Numbered from the stretch's first letter, positions 12,401-23,985 are shown. The stretch is 64,000 nt of DNA from Montifringilla adamsi (GCA_017590115.1 JAGGNK010008226.1:6461283-6525282), one strand, 5' to 3'. Numbers and translations are program-made. Notes: generated by a model from the sequence alone, not told the origin.

Positions 12401-13009
12401 GCTTTGGTTTCCAGTACAGAATGACTTCCATGGTTAAAAAGGTGTTTTTCAGGGAAAAACACTGCCCAGTCTTTCCTCACTGCCTTACCTTCCACCTCCT
12501 CTCCCAATGGATTGAACTGCTGATGAGTTTTTGAGGATATCTATCTGGAATATATTTGTTCCACAGATCTCTGTCTCCTTTGCAAGCAAAAATTACCATC
12601 GTTATTCCTAGGTTAACCGGGAAGCTGAAACACAAAAAGGCAAAATAATCCAACAGAAACAGAGCACAAAATATCCCCAGGTCCTGTGTCCAGCACAGGT
12701 CACCCAGCTGGAGGTTATCCCAGTGGCTCACAAACATCCCTGTTCCCAAAAATCCTGACCTTACATCTCGGGCTGGATTAGGAAAACAAAGCAGAACCAT
12801 CAAAGGCCAAATTCCAGCCTCACTCAAACCCCTGCTCAAACTTTGTGCAGCAAAATTTAACACTTGCAGTGATTTTTAGGGGCAGTGGTTTTTCTCCCAT
12901 GGGATTTGTGGGTACAAAGGCAACGACTTCTCAGGCAGTTTCAAGAATTGTGTTTTATTTAACAGCACCAAATAAAAACACAGCGCTTGGATCAATATTA
13001 TCCTCATGC

Positions 13010-13861
13010 TTTATTCCATAAATAAACTCCATTGGTTTGTGAGCTGCTTGTTTTTACTTCCAACATGTACAAATAAAGATTTAAATATTTTTTTGGAGGA
13101 AACATGACAGCTGGTTTGAGTTCTACAAGTTTTGATGCAAACATCCTTCTTGGCACCACTCCTTCATCTGCCATTTCTAGAAACACTTTGTGCTCACAGA
13201 AGTGGAGTAAAACGTATGTTACAATGAAAAACGTGAAAAAGTGTTATAAACAAATATTTAAATATTGTTTTTTAATGGGAGAGCTTGCTAGATAGTTTCA
13301 CTCTATGAACAGGAATGGAGTTCTTCAGAAAGCTGAAATATTGGTCCATTTTGGAATGTTAAGTATTAATGTGAAACTGCTGTTGCTCTGATGATGTGGT
13401 AATGCTATTTCAACTGGTTCCTAAACATAACAAATAACAGTTTTCTTCAAGGATTTAACTCACAGGAAATCAATTAATAAAATACTTCAGAGAAATAAGT
13501 TTTCCACGTCTTATAAACACTGGGCTATTGCTACAGAGAAGTGTGCTTTTTAAAAAAAGATTAAGATAAATAATACCCCTGTAATTCAGTATTTGCATTA
13601 AAAATTCTTAAAATTATTTCCTCTGGGCAAACTGACCAAAGGTGATGCTCTGGAACAGCTGTGCTCCCTTTTAAGCTTTTTTTGATTACATGAAAGTTGC
13701 CTTAAAATTTCAATTGAAACATAAATGATCTTTCTTTATACAAAGACCCAAAGATAAGAAAAATACCTCCAGGTAATTGAGATAAGAGTTAATTTTATGG
13801 CTTATCTAGAAGTCAAAGGCATTCAAGATCCAATTAGGATGATGAGCAAGAGACTCCTTTG
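13010..13861 (-). other. C10orf90: probable C10orf90 3' UTR with polyadenylation signals
   Basis: AT-rich sequence directly 3' of the C10orf90 stop codon. Reading on the minus strand, the first AATAAA after the stop is at 13015-13010 (850 nt downstream), with a second at 12959-12954. Either could set the 3' end. The exact cleavage site is not visible, and the UTR could be longer. Confidence 0.4.
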
Positions 13862-13900
13862 TCACTCCGTGTTTCTGTGGAGGAGCTGGTCCAGTAATTG
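13862..13900 (-). CDS. C10orf90: C10orf90 (FATS) terminal coding exon
   Basis: Last 12 codons and stop of the ALMS-motif protein. The minus strand shows a pyrimidine-rich acceptor (ttttttttctag) at 13901, then codons for QLLDQLLHRNTE and TGA at 13864-13862. The QLLDQ-type ending is the characteristic end of the ALMS motif in this family. The exon begins in phase 0, matching the donor of the preceding exon only 152 bp away. Residues 595-606 of the readable fragment. Confidence 0.88.
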   Translation of the reverse strand, partial: QLLDQLLHRNTE

Positions 13901-14052
13901 CTAGAAAAAAAAATACAAAAGTGCTTTAAAATACTGTTAAAATCCATGAGGTGATAGAAATGTTTAGTGATACAGGAGGTGAGGTGGAGTTGGCATCCCA
14001 GACTTCAAATTTACTGGCTGCATTTGCTCCAGAACTAACAGGAAATCCTCAC

Positions 14053-14152
14053 CTTTTTAAACATCTCCACACGCAGCCTGTTACTCTGGATGATGATCCG
14101 CTTCTGCTTCTCTTCTTGTTTCTTTCTAACCTCAGGTAAATTGTCATAAATC
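14053..14152 (-). CDS. C10orf90: C10orf90 (FATS) exon, ALMS motif part 3
   Basis: A 100-bp exon: one base completes an Arg codon from the previous exon, then 33 codons. They read IYDNLPEVRKKQEEKQKR followed by IIIQSNRLRVEMFKK, the basic helical C-terminal half of the ALMS motif. Acceptor 'cctgacag' on the minus strand at 14153; donor AAAAAG|gtgagg at 14052. It ends in phase 0. The ALMS motif is shared with ALMS1 and CEP295 and is linked to centrosome or basal-body association. Residues 562-594 of the fragment. Confidence 0.92.
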
Positions 14153-15679
14153 CTGTCAGGAATTCAGAAAACAGAGCTCATGTCATCCCTGGAGCTCACA
14201 AATAATTAATTTTTCCTGTGGGGAATGTTTGCCTTCTGTGCAATACTTGTAATGGGCATCTCTAAGTATTTAAATTTGATTTATGGCATGGGAGTGATAA
14301 ATTATTAACAGTCATGGTTTGATACGAAATCTGGCTGGTTTCAAATCTTGCTGAAAATTCTGATTTTGGAGTAAAAAAAATTAAGAAAGAGATGGGATCA
14401 GGTGATTTCAATGCAGTAGCTTCTAATGAGCACAGTGAAGTTGGTTCCAATTTCTAGCAACAAAATTCAAACCAGAATCTGGGTTGAACATGTTGGTTTT
14501 TTTGGTTTTTTTTGGTTTTTTTTTCATTTATGCCACACAATTAGTATCAAGCAATTATTTTCAAGTAATTTTCTAAAATATAAGAAAACCATCATTATAA
14601 GTCTGCAAACTGTTTACATTTTTTTCACTGTCATTAGGAACACATTTTACCAAGAACAACACCATCTTTCCATTCTAAAAATAACAGGAGTCACCATTAA
14701 AAAAGGTGACTCCTGATCTTTTCCCATTAAAATCAGTGATAAAATTCCCAGGATTTGGAAGAGAAAGCTGGACAGTCCTGGTTTTTGATTGATGCCTTGT
14801 GCAGGCTGCCCTAGAGCAGAGGCTGGACAGAGCTCCAGAATAAAGCAGGGATCGATTCAAAGAATCTCCTCCATGGATCCACCTTGGGCAGCACAAGAGC
14901 CCAGCCAGGGCTGCACCCAGGATGAACCCAAACGGTCCCAAAATGCACGAGCGCTCCCGGGGTCTCTCCCTGGGATCAGCTCTGCTCCATGTGCACATTG
15001 CAGTTCAGTGTCCAATTCCAGCTCAGCCCCTGCACTCCCATCCTGCTTGTTTTTCTCTCTCCAGCCCACGGGGTTTGTGCTCTTGGGCTGAGATTTGGAT
15101 CATTTGTCCTTGGTGCCCAGCTGGAGCAGGAATTGTTTTGTCTCCCTGCTCTGTGCACAGAGCTCACCATCCCCTGATGTGAACCCAGACCCACACACTA
15201 AAGCAGCTCAGACTGTGAAAAATAGAAAAGCTAAACCTGAGGCATCAGCATGAGCACAAAGCCTGTTTAGTTCTGGGTTCTCCTCATAATATTTTGCAAT
15301 TCCAAGTTCTTGCAGCAGCCTGTTTTGGCTGGGGATTGTATTTTGGAGAAGAGGAATGGGACACATCTGAAAGCAGAGATTAATTCCCCACAGTGGCTTT
15401 TGCAGCTTCCCTTGCATGAAGTGCAATGCAGTTGAAGATCAGATACCACATTCCTCATAATTTGCTGTCATTCCCATCCTCCATGCTATAATCAGGGGGA
15501 AGAAAAATCCAAAGTGACCTTATAACATTTTTGGGTGTTCAATATGAGGGACATGCTGAGGGTTTGGTTTTCATGCCAGGGGTGCCCCATGGTGTTGAAA
15601 GGGCACGGCTGCCCAAATCTAAGCTGATAGAGCAGAAAAAAAAATCCATGGACAAACTCTAAAGCAGAGGAATTTGTAC
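14153..15679 (-). other. C10orf90: C10orf90 intron carrying an LTR-like repeat
   Basis: Intron of 1527 bp between two ALMS-motif exons. Nearly a third is the 458-bp repeat at 14790-15247. The remainder is unique AT-rich sequence with a T/G-rich stretch near 14493-14525. Confidence 0.85.
14790..15247 (-). mobile_element. 458-bp LTR-like interspersed repeat, copy A (inverted)
   Basis: Almost identical, in opposite orientation, to 43465-43922. Both copies are exactly 458 bp. I counted roughly a dozen differences by eye. Ends are TGATGCCT...AGGCATCA, i.e. the TG...CA ends of a retroviral LTR with a short terminal inverted repeat. No target-site duplication is apparent beside either copy and no internal retroviral genes adjoin it, so a solo LTR is the simplest reading. 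I cannot name the family. It lies in a C10orf90 intron. Confidence 0.75.
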
Positions 15680-15743
15680 CTTTTAGATCTCATGTGCATC
15701 TCCTTCTCGGGAATGACTCTCTCCTTTGGTTTGAAGAGGTTAT
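15680..15743 (-). CDS. C10orf90: C10orf90 (FATS) exon, ALMS motif part 2
   Basis: A 64-bp exon. After completing an Asp codon across the junction it reads NLFKPKERVIPEKEMHMRSK, then the first two bases of Arg. KPKER and EKEMHMRSKR are diagnostic of the ALMS motif in C10orf90. Acceptor 'ttctctctctgccag' at 15744 and donor TCTAAAAG|gtacaa at 15679 (minus strand). Enters in phase 1 and leaves in phase 2, agreeing with both neighbours. Residues 541-560 of the fragment. Confidence 0.93.
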
Positions 15744-16240
15744 CTGGCAGAGAGAGAATAAAGTCAGTACTGGAGGGATCTGCTTTTACTGAAATCACAC
15801 ATGTCATATTCCACAGAGCCACAATCTGCCATTTCTGGTTAAAGTTTTGATGGCTTAAGGCCAGATCCAAATCTCCAGATCTCGTTCCTGCAGGCAGTTG
15901 CACCCTGGCTGCTCCTCAGTGTGTCAGGAACCTGCCCTGGTACAGCCATTTCTGATTCAATTTACACCTGTTTTCCAGAGCTGTGGATAATTATCTGAGC
16001 TTTAGAAGGAGGAAAATCACATTACTCCTTCCTGATCAAGTATGAAGAGATCTATGATAATTCCAATCATCATTTCCCTGGATACAGGAAAATAATTTCT
16101 GATCTAAGCAGTTGGTGGTTCTCAGGAAAAGGTGATTTTAACACCTTCCTTGCAAAAATGAGTCCTGAATGGGAAGGGTATTGGTACAAGGTGGGAAACC
16201 AAGAAATACATGAGATTACTGTTGTATCTCTGTGTAAAGT

Positions 16241-16626
16241 TCATGGAATCACAAAATGGTTTGGGTTGGGAGGGACCATGAAGCTCATCCCATTCCCATC
16301 CCTGCCATGGCAGGGACACCTTCCCCTGTCCCAGGTGCTCCCAGCTCCAGTGTCCAGCCTGGCCTTGGGCACTGCCAGGGATCCAGGGGCAGCCACAGCT
16401 GCTCTGGGAATTCCATCCCAGCCAGGAATTCCTTCCCAAGATCCCATCCATCCCTGCCCTCTGGCAGTGGGAGCCATTCCCTGTGTCTGTCCCTCCATCC
16501 CTTATCCCCAGTCCCTCTCCAGCTCTCCTGGAGCCCCTTCAGGCCCTGGCAGGGCTCTGAGCTCTCCCTGGAGCCTTCTCCAGGCTGAACAATCCCAAGT
16601 CTCTCAGCCATTCCTCATGTTCCGTC
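16241..16626 (-). mobile_element. CR1 LINE, well-preserved 3' end
   Basis: About 385 bp in reverse orientation. It runs from 'aaatggtttgggttgggagg' through 'tgccatggcagggacacctt' and 'ggatccaggggcagccacag' to 'ctcagccattcctcatgttc'. Close in sequence to the 7801-8192 copy but on the opposite strand. Confidence 0.95.
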
Positions 16627-19600
16627 CTTCCAATCAAAAACTGAAGGGAGCATTGCAGTGGTTTCAGGTCTGAACTGGTGCAGTCTCCGAAGCACAAACT
16701 CAGAAAGGAGAGAGGCTCTGAAGCCTCCTCTGCCTCAGGACTGCCTTTCCCCCCCCAGCAGTTGTCTACATTTAATCATCCTTGTTAAATCTTCAGTACA
16801 CACGAGCCACATGCTCGATTTGCTAGGAAAACATAATTTGTCTTTTATTTATTAGTGTTCTAACGCTCATTTGCATGTTGATTCACTTAAAAGGAATAAA
16901 CACTTGGATGCTACTGTTACTGTCCAAATAACTCTGAAAGTGCAGGGAGCAGCTCGTCTGTGACCCAGGGACACCTTCTATTCCTAGGTTGCTCCAAGGC
17001 TTTGAACTCCTCCAGGGATGGGACATGGTGACACATGAACATTCCAGACCTTTGTGTAGCCACCAGAACAGGAAAAACCCATCCAGGGATTTGCAGACCC
17101 ACTTCCTATTCCATACACAGCATGATAAAATGTATTTTTCCTGCAAGTCCCTAAGTCCCAAGTCCCTAAGTCAGGGTGGCCTCTATTTTCGATTTCTGGG
17201 AAGCACCACAGAAGGTTGGGAGCTGTGCTGGTGCTGTTGCTCCAGAATAATCCTCTCCTGCTGGCACAGAAGGGCATCAGACCCATCCCTGCTCTGGAAC
17301 AAGATATGTGGCTGTGCAGGGCTTTAAAGGGATGGACTCAAAAGAGACACTGGGGAAAATCCTCCAAGAAAATAATAAATCCACTTCCTCATGGAGCCAC
17401 GAGGTTAATTCTCAAGGCCAAACATTCCTGCAGCACTTCCCAGCTTGCTATTTACCAGAAGAAAAATCACATGCAAACATCGAGGCTAATCCTTGATGGA
17501 TTGTAGGATTAGGATTCAAAAGTTAAATGAGAAATAAATTTTTAAAAATGCTAGAAATGAGAAAATAAAAGTCATGAGTGCATTTAAATAGGTCTTAATT
17601 CTTGACACTGAGAAGAATGAGCATTTCAAAGGGGAAGAACAGCAAACACTCAGAGATGAAATAAGCTTGAGCTCATCCTGGAGACCTGGCTTAAAGCTCC
17701 TTCCTACCACACAAAGATCAAATGGGCCATGAGAAGACAATTCCCTAAGCTGACAGGCCTCTAAATTGTGGTCTAGCTGCTCCTTATCAAAGCTCCTTAT
17801 CAGATTTCATAGCCTTGGATGACTTTTGGAGAAGGGATTTCAGAGCAGACCTTCAGCGTTGCCAGGGATGCACCACAATTAAATAAAGCTTCAGACAGAG
17901 AGGACTGAGAGTCACCTCCTTGGTGTTTTATTCCCACCTTTGAAACTCCTGACTTTCTGGCACTTACAACTGGTCTCACATCTCCACTAAAGCAAGCTGT
18001 AAATGCATGCAAATGGGTCGTCCCTGTAATATATTTTAATTAATGCTAAACTGCACCTCCAAGAGGATGAGTAACTCTCCTGCTTGGGAAGTCAGTAAAT
18101 ATTTAGACAGAGAACAGATAAAATTATTGTGTTGGAACCAGCCCCTGACTTCCTATTTACCACTAAATCACTGGAGCACTTAAAAGAGAAAAACAGTGGC
18201 AAAATTTATCAAAGTATACACAATACAGATACATTTTCTTCTTCTAACATGAATGTGAATTCTCAAATTTTGGTAGGAGCTAAAATGTGCCTTTGAGGAT
18301 GTGTGAAAAGCAAAGCACTGCTGGTGATGGATCTCTAATTTAACTGCTCTTTTACTGAACTGAAAAAATAATTCACCAAAAACCCATTTGCCCAGAGAAA
18401 TCCTAAGACACAGAACACTTTTTTAAACACTGGGGGTTTTTACGCCAGCAGTCCCCTAAAAAAACAAATTAGCCTTGAACCTAAGATAGATGTGGATGTG
18501 ATGTTGAGCTCCACGTGCCCGTGGGGCTTTCCTGGGAATTCATCCAGGGTGTGTAAAGCAGTGCCTACACCCAGGGGTGCTGCCCAAACTTTGCACATCC
18601 CAGTGGCTTCCTGCACTGAACTGCTCCAGCTGCAGGCAGCACTTGAGGTTTTGGTGTTATTTACACAAAATGCAACAAGCCCTGAGTCACAGGGTTCAGG
18701 GTAAGGCTGCCTGGGCTCCTGCTCACCCCAGAGAATTCCTGAAGCTCACAAATGCTCCTTGCCCCAAGAGCAGCCACAGGAAGGTGGTTCCCAGGTTTTC
18801 CAGCTGTTCAGGGCTCTCCTGCTGCTACTGAGACTTCTGACCCTCCTCAATATTTCAGTTTTTCTGGAAAACATTACTAATACCTCTAAAAGGCTGTAAA
18901 GTTGAGAGGTTTATGCAAACATTTTCATATTAGAATAATTCTGGGGATGTTGCTGGAAATTTCAGTCCTCTCTATCCAAATGATACTTATATATTCATGG
19001 ATTTTATCCAGAAAAAAAATATTAGCATATCACCTGGCCTTCCTAAATATTTAGAGCATATAATCCTAAAAAGCTTTTTTTTCCCCCAAAATTAGCAGCT
19101 TTTGAAGAAGGAGTGGCAGAGTTAATATTAGTTTAATAATATCTTCAAAGCAGATCATTCCTCTTCCTAATTCCATTACCTGATTGCAGCTTAGACTTCA
19201 TTCAGAGCTGCCAGCCAAAAAAAGCCAAAAGAATGGGTGGCACTATTAAAAGTTTGAATGGGGAAAAGAGAACTGGGAAATGACCCAAAATAAATGACCC
19301 AAATAAAGTCACAGCTGAGCACCAATGTGAATGTCACAGGAATACACCTGAGAGGCTGCAGGATTATTGCAAATTCTCTGATTGCCACCTTCTCCTTCCT
19401 CACTCCAAATAAAAACCCTCCTGGCACAGGGCTGCAGGAGAAAGCCACCCCTGGAAAACCCAAACAAACAGCAATCCAAAAAAACTTTTGGGGAAGGTTT
19501 AGAAGCATGACTGAGGGGATAAAAATTGTTTCCAAGATATCGTTAAAGATTGAGGGTTTGGGTGCAAACCCAGGGGTAACCTTCAATCCCATGTCCAATC

Positions 19601-19789
19601 CCAAAGAAGAACCAACCCCACAAAGGACAGGAAAAGGGAATGTGGGAAAAAACCCCAAACTGAGTGCCTGAGAAACTGCATGAAACCTCCCAAAGTGCCT
19701 GTACACACCAAGATCACAGGGCTGCTCATGATGCAGATTTAAAGGCCCATAAACAGCTGGCAGTCCTGTCACTGCAGTAATTACATTAC

Positions 19790-20090
19790 GGTTTTGGAGA
19801 TTTAAATGCAGTTATTTGAACATTGTTTCTATTCAGCTCGTCACAGTGGGATCTCTAATTTGTTCGACACAGTCAACAGCAGAGTTGTCTATCTTGGACT
19901 AATTAGCACTCTCAGAATTGAGCAGTGCCCATTACCCAGCACAAAGGCTGCCTGGGAGTTCTGAGCAGGTTCTGTGCCTTCAAAGAGCTCTCGTGCCGAT
20001 AAAATCTCGTGCAGGATAAACATTTTCATTTTCCTCAGATTACTTTCAGCGTTTTGTAAAACCCTGCTCGTGAAGGACAATTAAAAACTG
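19790..20090. promoter_or_regulatory. candidate conserved noncoding element in C10orf90 intron
   Basis: Unique segment with CpGs spread through it ('cagctcgtcacagtggg', 'tttgttcgacacag', 'ctctcgtgccgataaaatc', 'tttcagcgttttg') and no open frame that splices. CpG retention in an intron suggests constraint; regulatory function is inference. Confidence 0.28.
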
Positions 20091-20479
20091 GTAAACAACT
20101 CAGGGTTTTGAGGATGGGAAGGTAAATGGGAACTGCACAGATGTTGGTATTTATATGGAAATTATGCTGAATGCCAATTATTTCTTTCTCCTACAAGAAA
20201 CTGAAGTTGTAACAACACTGTCAAAACACAGGGAAACCCTGCTAGTCAATAATTTCCTGTTATCAGTAAAGATGTTTTAGGCTGATAGAATAATCTCTCT
20301 GGGAGAGAGAAAAATCTCTGCAGGTCTTTGCTCTGGGTGTAAATTATTTCATTGGAATAAAAGTTGCAAGAACAGAGAGAAGCACATGTACCAAACTTCT
20401 TTGAGAGAGATAAATGCAGCAAACTCCTCAAAACACCTTGGGCTGCAGTTAAAGCCCCATTTCCACCTGAATAAAAGCA

Positions 20480-20984
20480 GACACCCACCTCTCCCCATCC
20501 TGGGCCACCCTCCTGTGTGGGTGCTGGAACCCTGCTTACTGAGAATTTTAAGCTTTCTGTACTAACCCCCAAGAGAACTCTGCATTTGACCTGAGGCCGT
20601 GGAGAAGGCTTCCAAAATTGAATAACAGAACTGAGATTATGAGCGTGTAGTATGAATAGAAGTGTGCAGTATCACATAGTAGAAAATGTAGAGTTTAAAA
20701 GTCTAGAATATAGTAATATATAAAACAAGGTAGAAGTTTTAAGACAGAAACTAGTCCTTCTTCTTTACCTTCTTCTTCATAAGTTTTAGTATTTTGTCAT
20801 TAAATAAAAAAGTCCACATTACAGAGCACAAGTAGTTAGTTATTAAGTTAAAAGTAAAAATTATTTAAGTGTCATTTCTTAATTAAACAGTTTATCCTTA
20901 AAAAGCCTTATAAAAAAAGAGATGCAACTTCATTTTTACCTGGTTAGAGAGAACTGCTGTAGAACTCACACTGGCAGGGGGGGC
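20480..20984 (+). mobile_element. partial LTR-like element, copy 1
   Basis: Matches, in the opposite orientation, the two ends of the longer element at about 21447-22400. Shared blocks include 'gacctgaggccgtggagaag', 'tagagttta', 'aaaaagtcc' and 'gtgtcatttcttaatt'. Here the pyrimidine-rich middle is only short (about 20756-20780, 'ccttcttctttaccttctt'), whereas it is greatly expanded in the other copy. The 3' part is cut off where a CR1 tail begins. Confidence 0.7.
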
Positions 20985-21160
20985 AGGCCCTGGCACAGGG
21001 GGCCCAGAGCAGCTGTGGCAGCCCCTGGATTCCTGGCAGTGCCCAAGGCCAGGCTGGACACGGGCTGGAGCAGCATGGGATGGTGGAAGGCATCCCTGCC
21101 ATGGAAGGGGGTGGGATGAAGTGATTTTTAAGGTCTTTTCCCACCCAAACCATTCCATGA
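20985..21160 (+). mobile_element. CR1 LINE 3' fragment
   Basis: CR1 end with 'agcagctgtggcagcccctg', 'cccaaggccaggctggacac', and the tail 'aaggtcttttcccacccaaa' followed by 'ccattcca'. It sits between the two LTR-like copies. Confidence 0.92.
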
Positions 21161-21446
21161 GGACTTTTTCTGGGCCAAAGCTTTTTGGGGATGCAGGACT
21201 GTTTCTCCACTAAGAGATTTGCTGGGAGATTGCCTGGAAATGGATCCATCAGCAATGGATCTGTCATCAGCAGAGACATCAGAAGAACAGAGACATCCAG
21301 TGCCCCGGGTGAGCCTTTCCAGGAAAAAAAATTCCACACTCTGAGTCTCACTGATGACACCAATCCTGCTGCACAACAGCATCCCCCAGGAGAAATCCTA
21401 AAATACCAATTGCCAGGATTCAGAGCAAGTTAAAGATGCTCAGCAG

Positions 21447-22400
21447 TGTAACAGAGCCTGTGGAGTCTTTGCTTCTTTTTTCTGCCAAGGTCAGGATTAA
21501 ATGTGTGAGATGGTATTTCTTGTTCAGACTCAGATGTTTATTAGTTCTTGTTTATGTCACACTCTCACAAACCCTGAGTTCTGCAGAATTTCACTTCAAC
21601 AAACTAAAACTGGAGCCCTATCTCTCTCTCTACAAGGCCTTTTAAGGATAAACTGTCCAATTAAGAAATGACACCTAAATTATTTTTACTTTTAACCCAA
21701 TAACCAACCACCCGTGCCCGCAATGGGGACTTTTTTATCCAATTACACAAAACCATCCAAACCCATGGAGAAGAAGGTGAAGAAGAAGAAGGTGGTGAAG
21801 AAGAAGAAAGAAGAAAGAAGATCAAGAAGATCAAGAAGATCAAGAAGAAGATCAAGAAGAAGAAGAAGATCAAGAAGAAGAAGAAGATCAAGAAGAAGAA
21901 GAAGATCAAGAAGAAGAAGAAGGTGAAGAAGAAGAAGGTGAAGAAGAAGAAGGTGAAGAAGAAGAAGGTGAAGAAGAAGAAGGTGAAGAAGAAGAAGGTG
22001 AAGAAGAAGAAGAAGGTGAAGAAGAAGAAGGTGAAGAAGAAGAAGGTGAAGAAGAACAAGAAGAGCAAGAAGAGCAAGAAGAGCAAGAACAAGAAGATCA
22101 AAAAGATCAAGAAGAAGAAGGACCAGCCTCCGCCCTGAAACCTCCGTCTTGCTTTATATATTTTTCTATATTCTAAACCCTTAAACTCTACGTTTTCCAC
22201 CCTGTGATATCACACACTTCTATCCAGACTCCACACCCACAATCCCAGTGCTGTCATTTCATTTTGGAAGCCTTCTCCACGGCCTCAGGTCAATGCAGTG
22301 TTCTCTTGGGGGTCAGTGCCTGGCAGCACAGAAAGTCTGAAATTCTCAGCACCAGGGCTCCAACAAGAGCCCTCTGTAGTGCAGCCTACAGGGCTGTGCT
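21447..22400 (-). mobile_element. LTR-like element, copy 2, with internal expanded GAA tract
   Basis: On the minus strand it reads from about 22351-22400 leftward to 'ggctctgttaca' at 21447. It includes an AATAAA ('aactaataaacatctg') followed by a U5-like stretch. That layout and the TG...CA ends suggest an endogenous-retrovirus LTR. It is homologous to 20480-20984 in opposite orientation, so the pair forms an inverted repeat with about 0.5 kb between the arms. The outer right limit is approximate. No retroviral genes adjoin. Confidence 0.65.
21768..22121. repeat. GAA-type purine-rich tract with 15-bp period
   Basis: About 354 bp that are almost wholly purine on the plus strand. The left part is built of 'atcaagaagaagaag' units and the right part of 'gtgaagaagaagaag' units, each 15 bp. 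Open frames over it encode only Lys/Arg/Val or Phe/Ile runs. Long polypurine tracts of this type can adopt triplex (H-DNA) structure. The short counterpart in the sister element shows the tract grew within the LTR-like unit. Confidence 0.95.
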
Positions 22401-23985
22401 TCACCCAGGGATTTGGATTTCCAGTAATAACTCCAGTTCTTCTTCAATTACAGACGTGACACTTCTGTCATTATAAAAATATTAAGGTCTCACAAACAGA
22501 AAACCACACGTGGCTACACACAGGCAGATGAGTTACAGAAACCCAAGATTCCCTCTACACAAATTTACCTTTAATGACCAACCACTAAAAGATGGAAATA
22601 GTCGTTAACTTCAATAATTAATGAATATATTTCAATATTATGATTTTATTACTCATTAAACAAGCATAAAGATTAAAATTTCATTACAATTTGAGGAGAA
22701 ATAGGTTTAGCCTTTCATATTTGGTTTCATAAATTATTTGCAGAGTGGTTTGGGGGATTTTCAACCATGTTCAGACAGAAGTGGGAGATTTTTGCCACTT
22801 TCTCTAAAAAAGATGACAAACTCCTGGTCTGCTGCTGGCAGAGCTCACAGAGTCCTCGCACTGCACAGCCCTAAGAGATCTGATTCCAGGTAAATTAACT
22901 TGGATCCTGGAAATGGTGAGTTAAATTCTGTTGAGCCTTTAAGATAGAATTCACACTTTGTGCCATGCTCCCTTGTGTTTATTTAGCTCTCACTATAAAA
23001 ACCCAGTAGGGCTCTGATGGAGGACAGACCACTGGAAGTTGGAATTCTCCAGGAACCTCCAAGAGCCCTGAAAAGGGGCTGCACCTGCCTCTCCTGCTCC
23101 CACCCTCATTCCCCAGAGAGCCAAAAACCTTTGTGCTTCCCTGGGTTGAGAACATCAAATATTCCCTTTCCTGCATCCTCCAGGTGTCTTTGTTAGTTTG
23201 TTTAATCTTTTCAATTAATTTACTTTTCAGTAGAATAATGTATCTTCAAGCAGTCAGAGATTTAAAACCAAGATGTAAGGAGGAATGCCAATCAATCAAA
23301 TAAATCTTTGTTCTTTAGTCAACTGAATTAATTAACATCCAGACAGCAATTAAAAAAAAAATAGAAAAGAAAATAAAAAGAAAAGCAATTTGTTTAACAT
23401 CTTGAGCTTAGATAACATTTACAGAGGTGGGCTGTGAGGGAGAGAAGGGTTTCCCTCATGGGGGGTTGAGGCTGCTTGCCACAACCTCATCAGCTTCAAT
23501 GAGGAAATCACAGAGTGTCACGCCTTGATTTAGCAGGGCTGGGCAGAGCAGAGCTCTTCCCCAGCTCTGGGATTTCTGACAGAAGTGGCAAATCCACACC
23601 TGCAACTGGGGCTCCTATCCCAAATCCCACCTGCTTCCCTACTGTCACCTCTGTTCCCCTCAAACTGATCATTCTGTGAGCTGGGAGAGGATGAAATGTC
23701 ATGTATTGCCATCAGCCCCACAACCAGCAGCAGCTGCACCATGCTGAAGAGCACTACTGCATGTGACAGTGACAAAAAGTCCCCAGGGAGCTGCCACAGA
23801 GCACAGAAACTCCTCATCCCCACTAACCCTTCTCCGAGCTGCTGGGAATTCCTGCCAGGAGCATCTGCAGAGATGCTGGAGAGAACCAGGAGCAGCAGCT
23901 CTCCTGTTTCTCCCCAAATTCAATTTGGAAATTCCATCCAGGACTTCCAAAGGCAGCCACGGACCTGCTGCTGCTCCCAACTCAC

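Larger units (their letters stand above)
430..13009. other. intergenic region between C10orf90 and ADAM12
   Basis: No convincing exon is seen on either strand over about 12.6 kb. Open frames here are short, or are explained by CR1 copies and the CCAT array. Contents: the (CCAT)n array near 2.5 kb, a CpG-retaining unique segment at 3330-3560, polypurine tracts near 3870-3925, and CR1 fragments near 5.0, 6.1-6.4, 7.7-8.2 and 9.3 kb. The stretches 430-2490, 9453-12950 and the gaps between CR1 copies look like ordinary unique, AT-leaning DNA. Confidence 0.6.
15744..23985 (-). other. C10orf90: C10orf90 intron, 8.2 kb
   Basis: No exon-like segment is needed, because the flanking exons join in phase. 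It contains CR1 copies at 16.2-16.6 kb and 21 kb, a partial and a longer LTR-like element with a GAA tract (20.5-22.4 kb), and a CpG-retaining segment at 19790-20090. The 193-codon open frame on the minus strand at 19191-19772 has no recognisable family features. Confidence 0.8.

Noticed and set aside
12477..12863. 128-codon minus-strand open frame just beyond the C10orf90 stop
   Set aside because: The gene already ends with the family-typical QLLDQLL ending and a stop at 13862; no acceptor or similarity supports an extra exon.
19191..19772. 193-codon minus-strand open frame in the 8.2-kb intron
   Set aside because: No recognisable domain and no consistent splice sites; flanking exons already join in phase.
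21661..22200. 179-codon minus-strand open frame of Phe/Ile/Leu
   Set aside because: It is the complement of the GAA-type purine tract; composition is wholly explained by the repeat.
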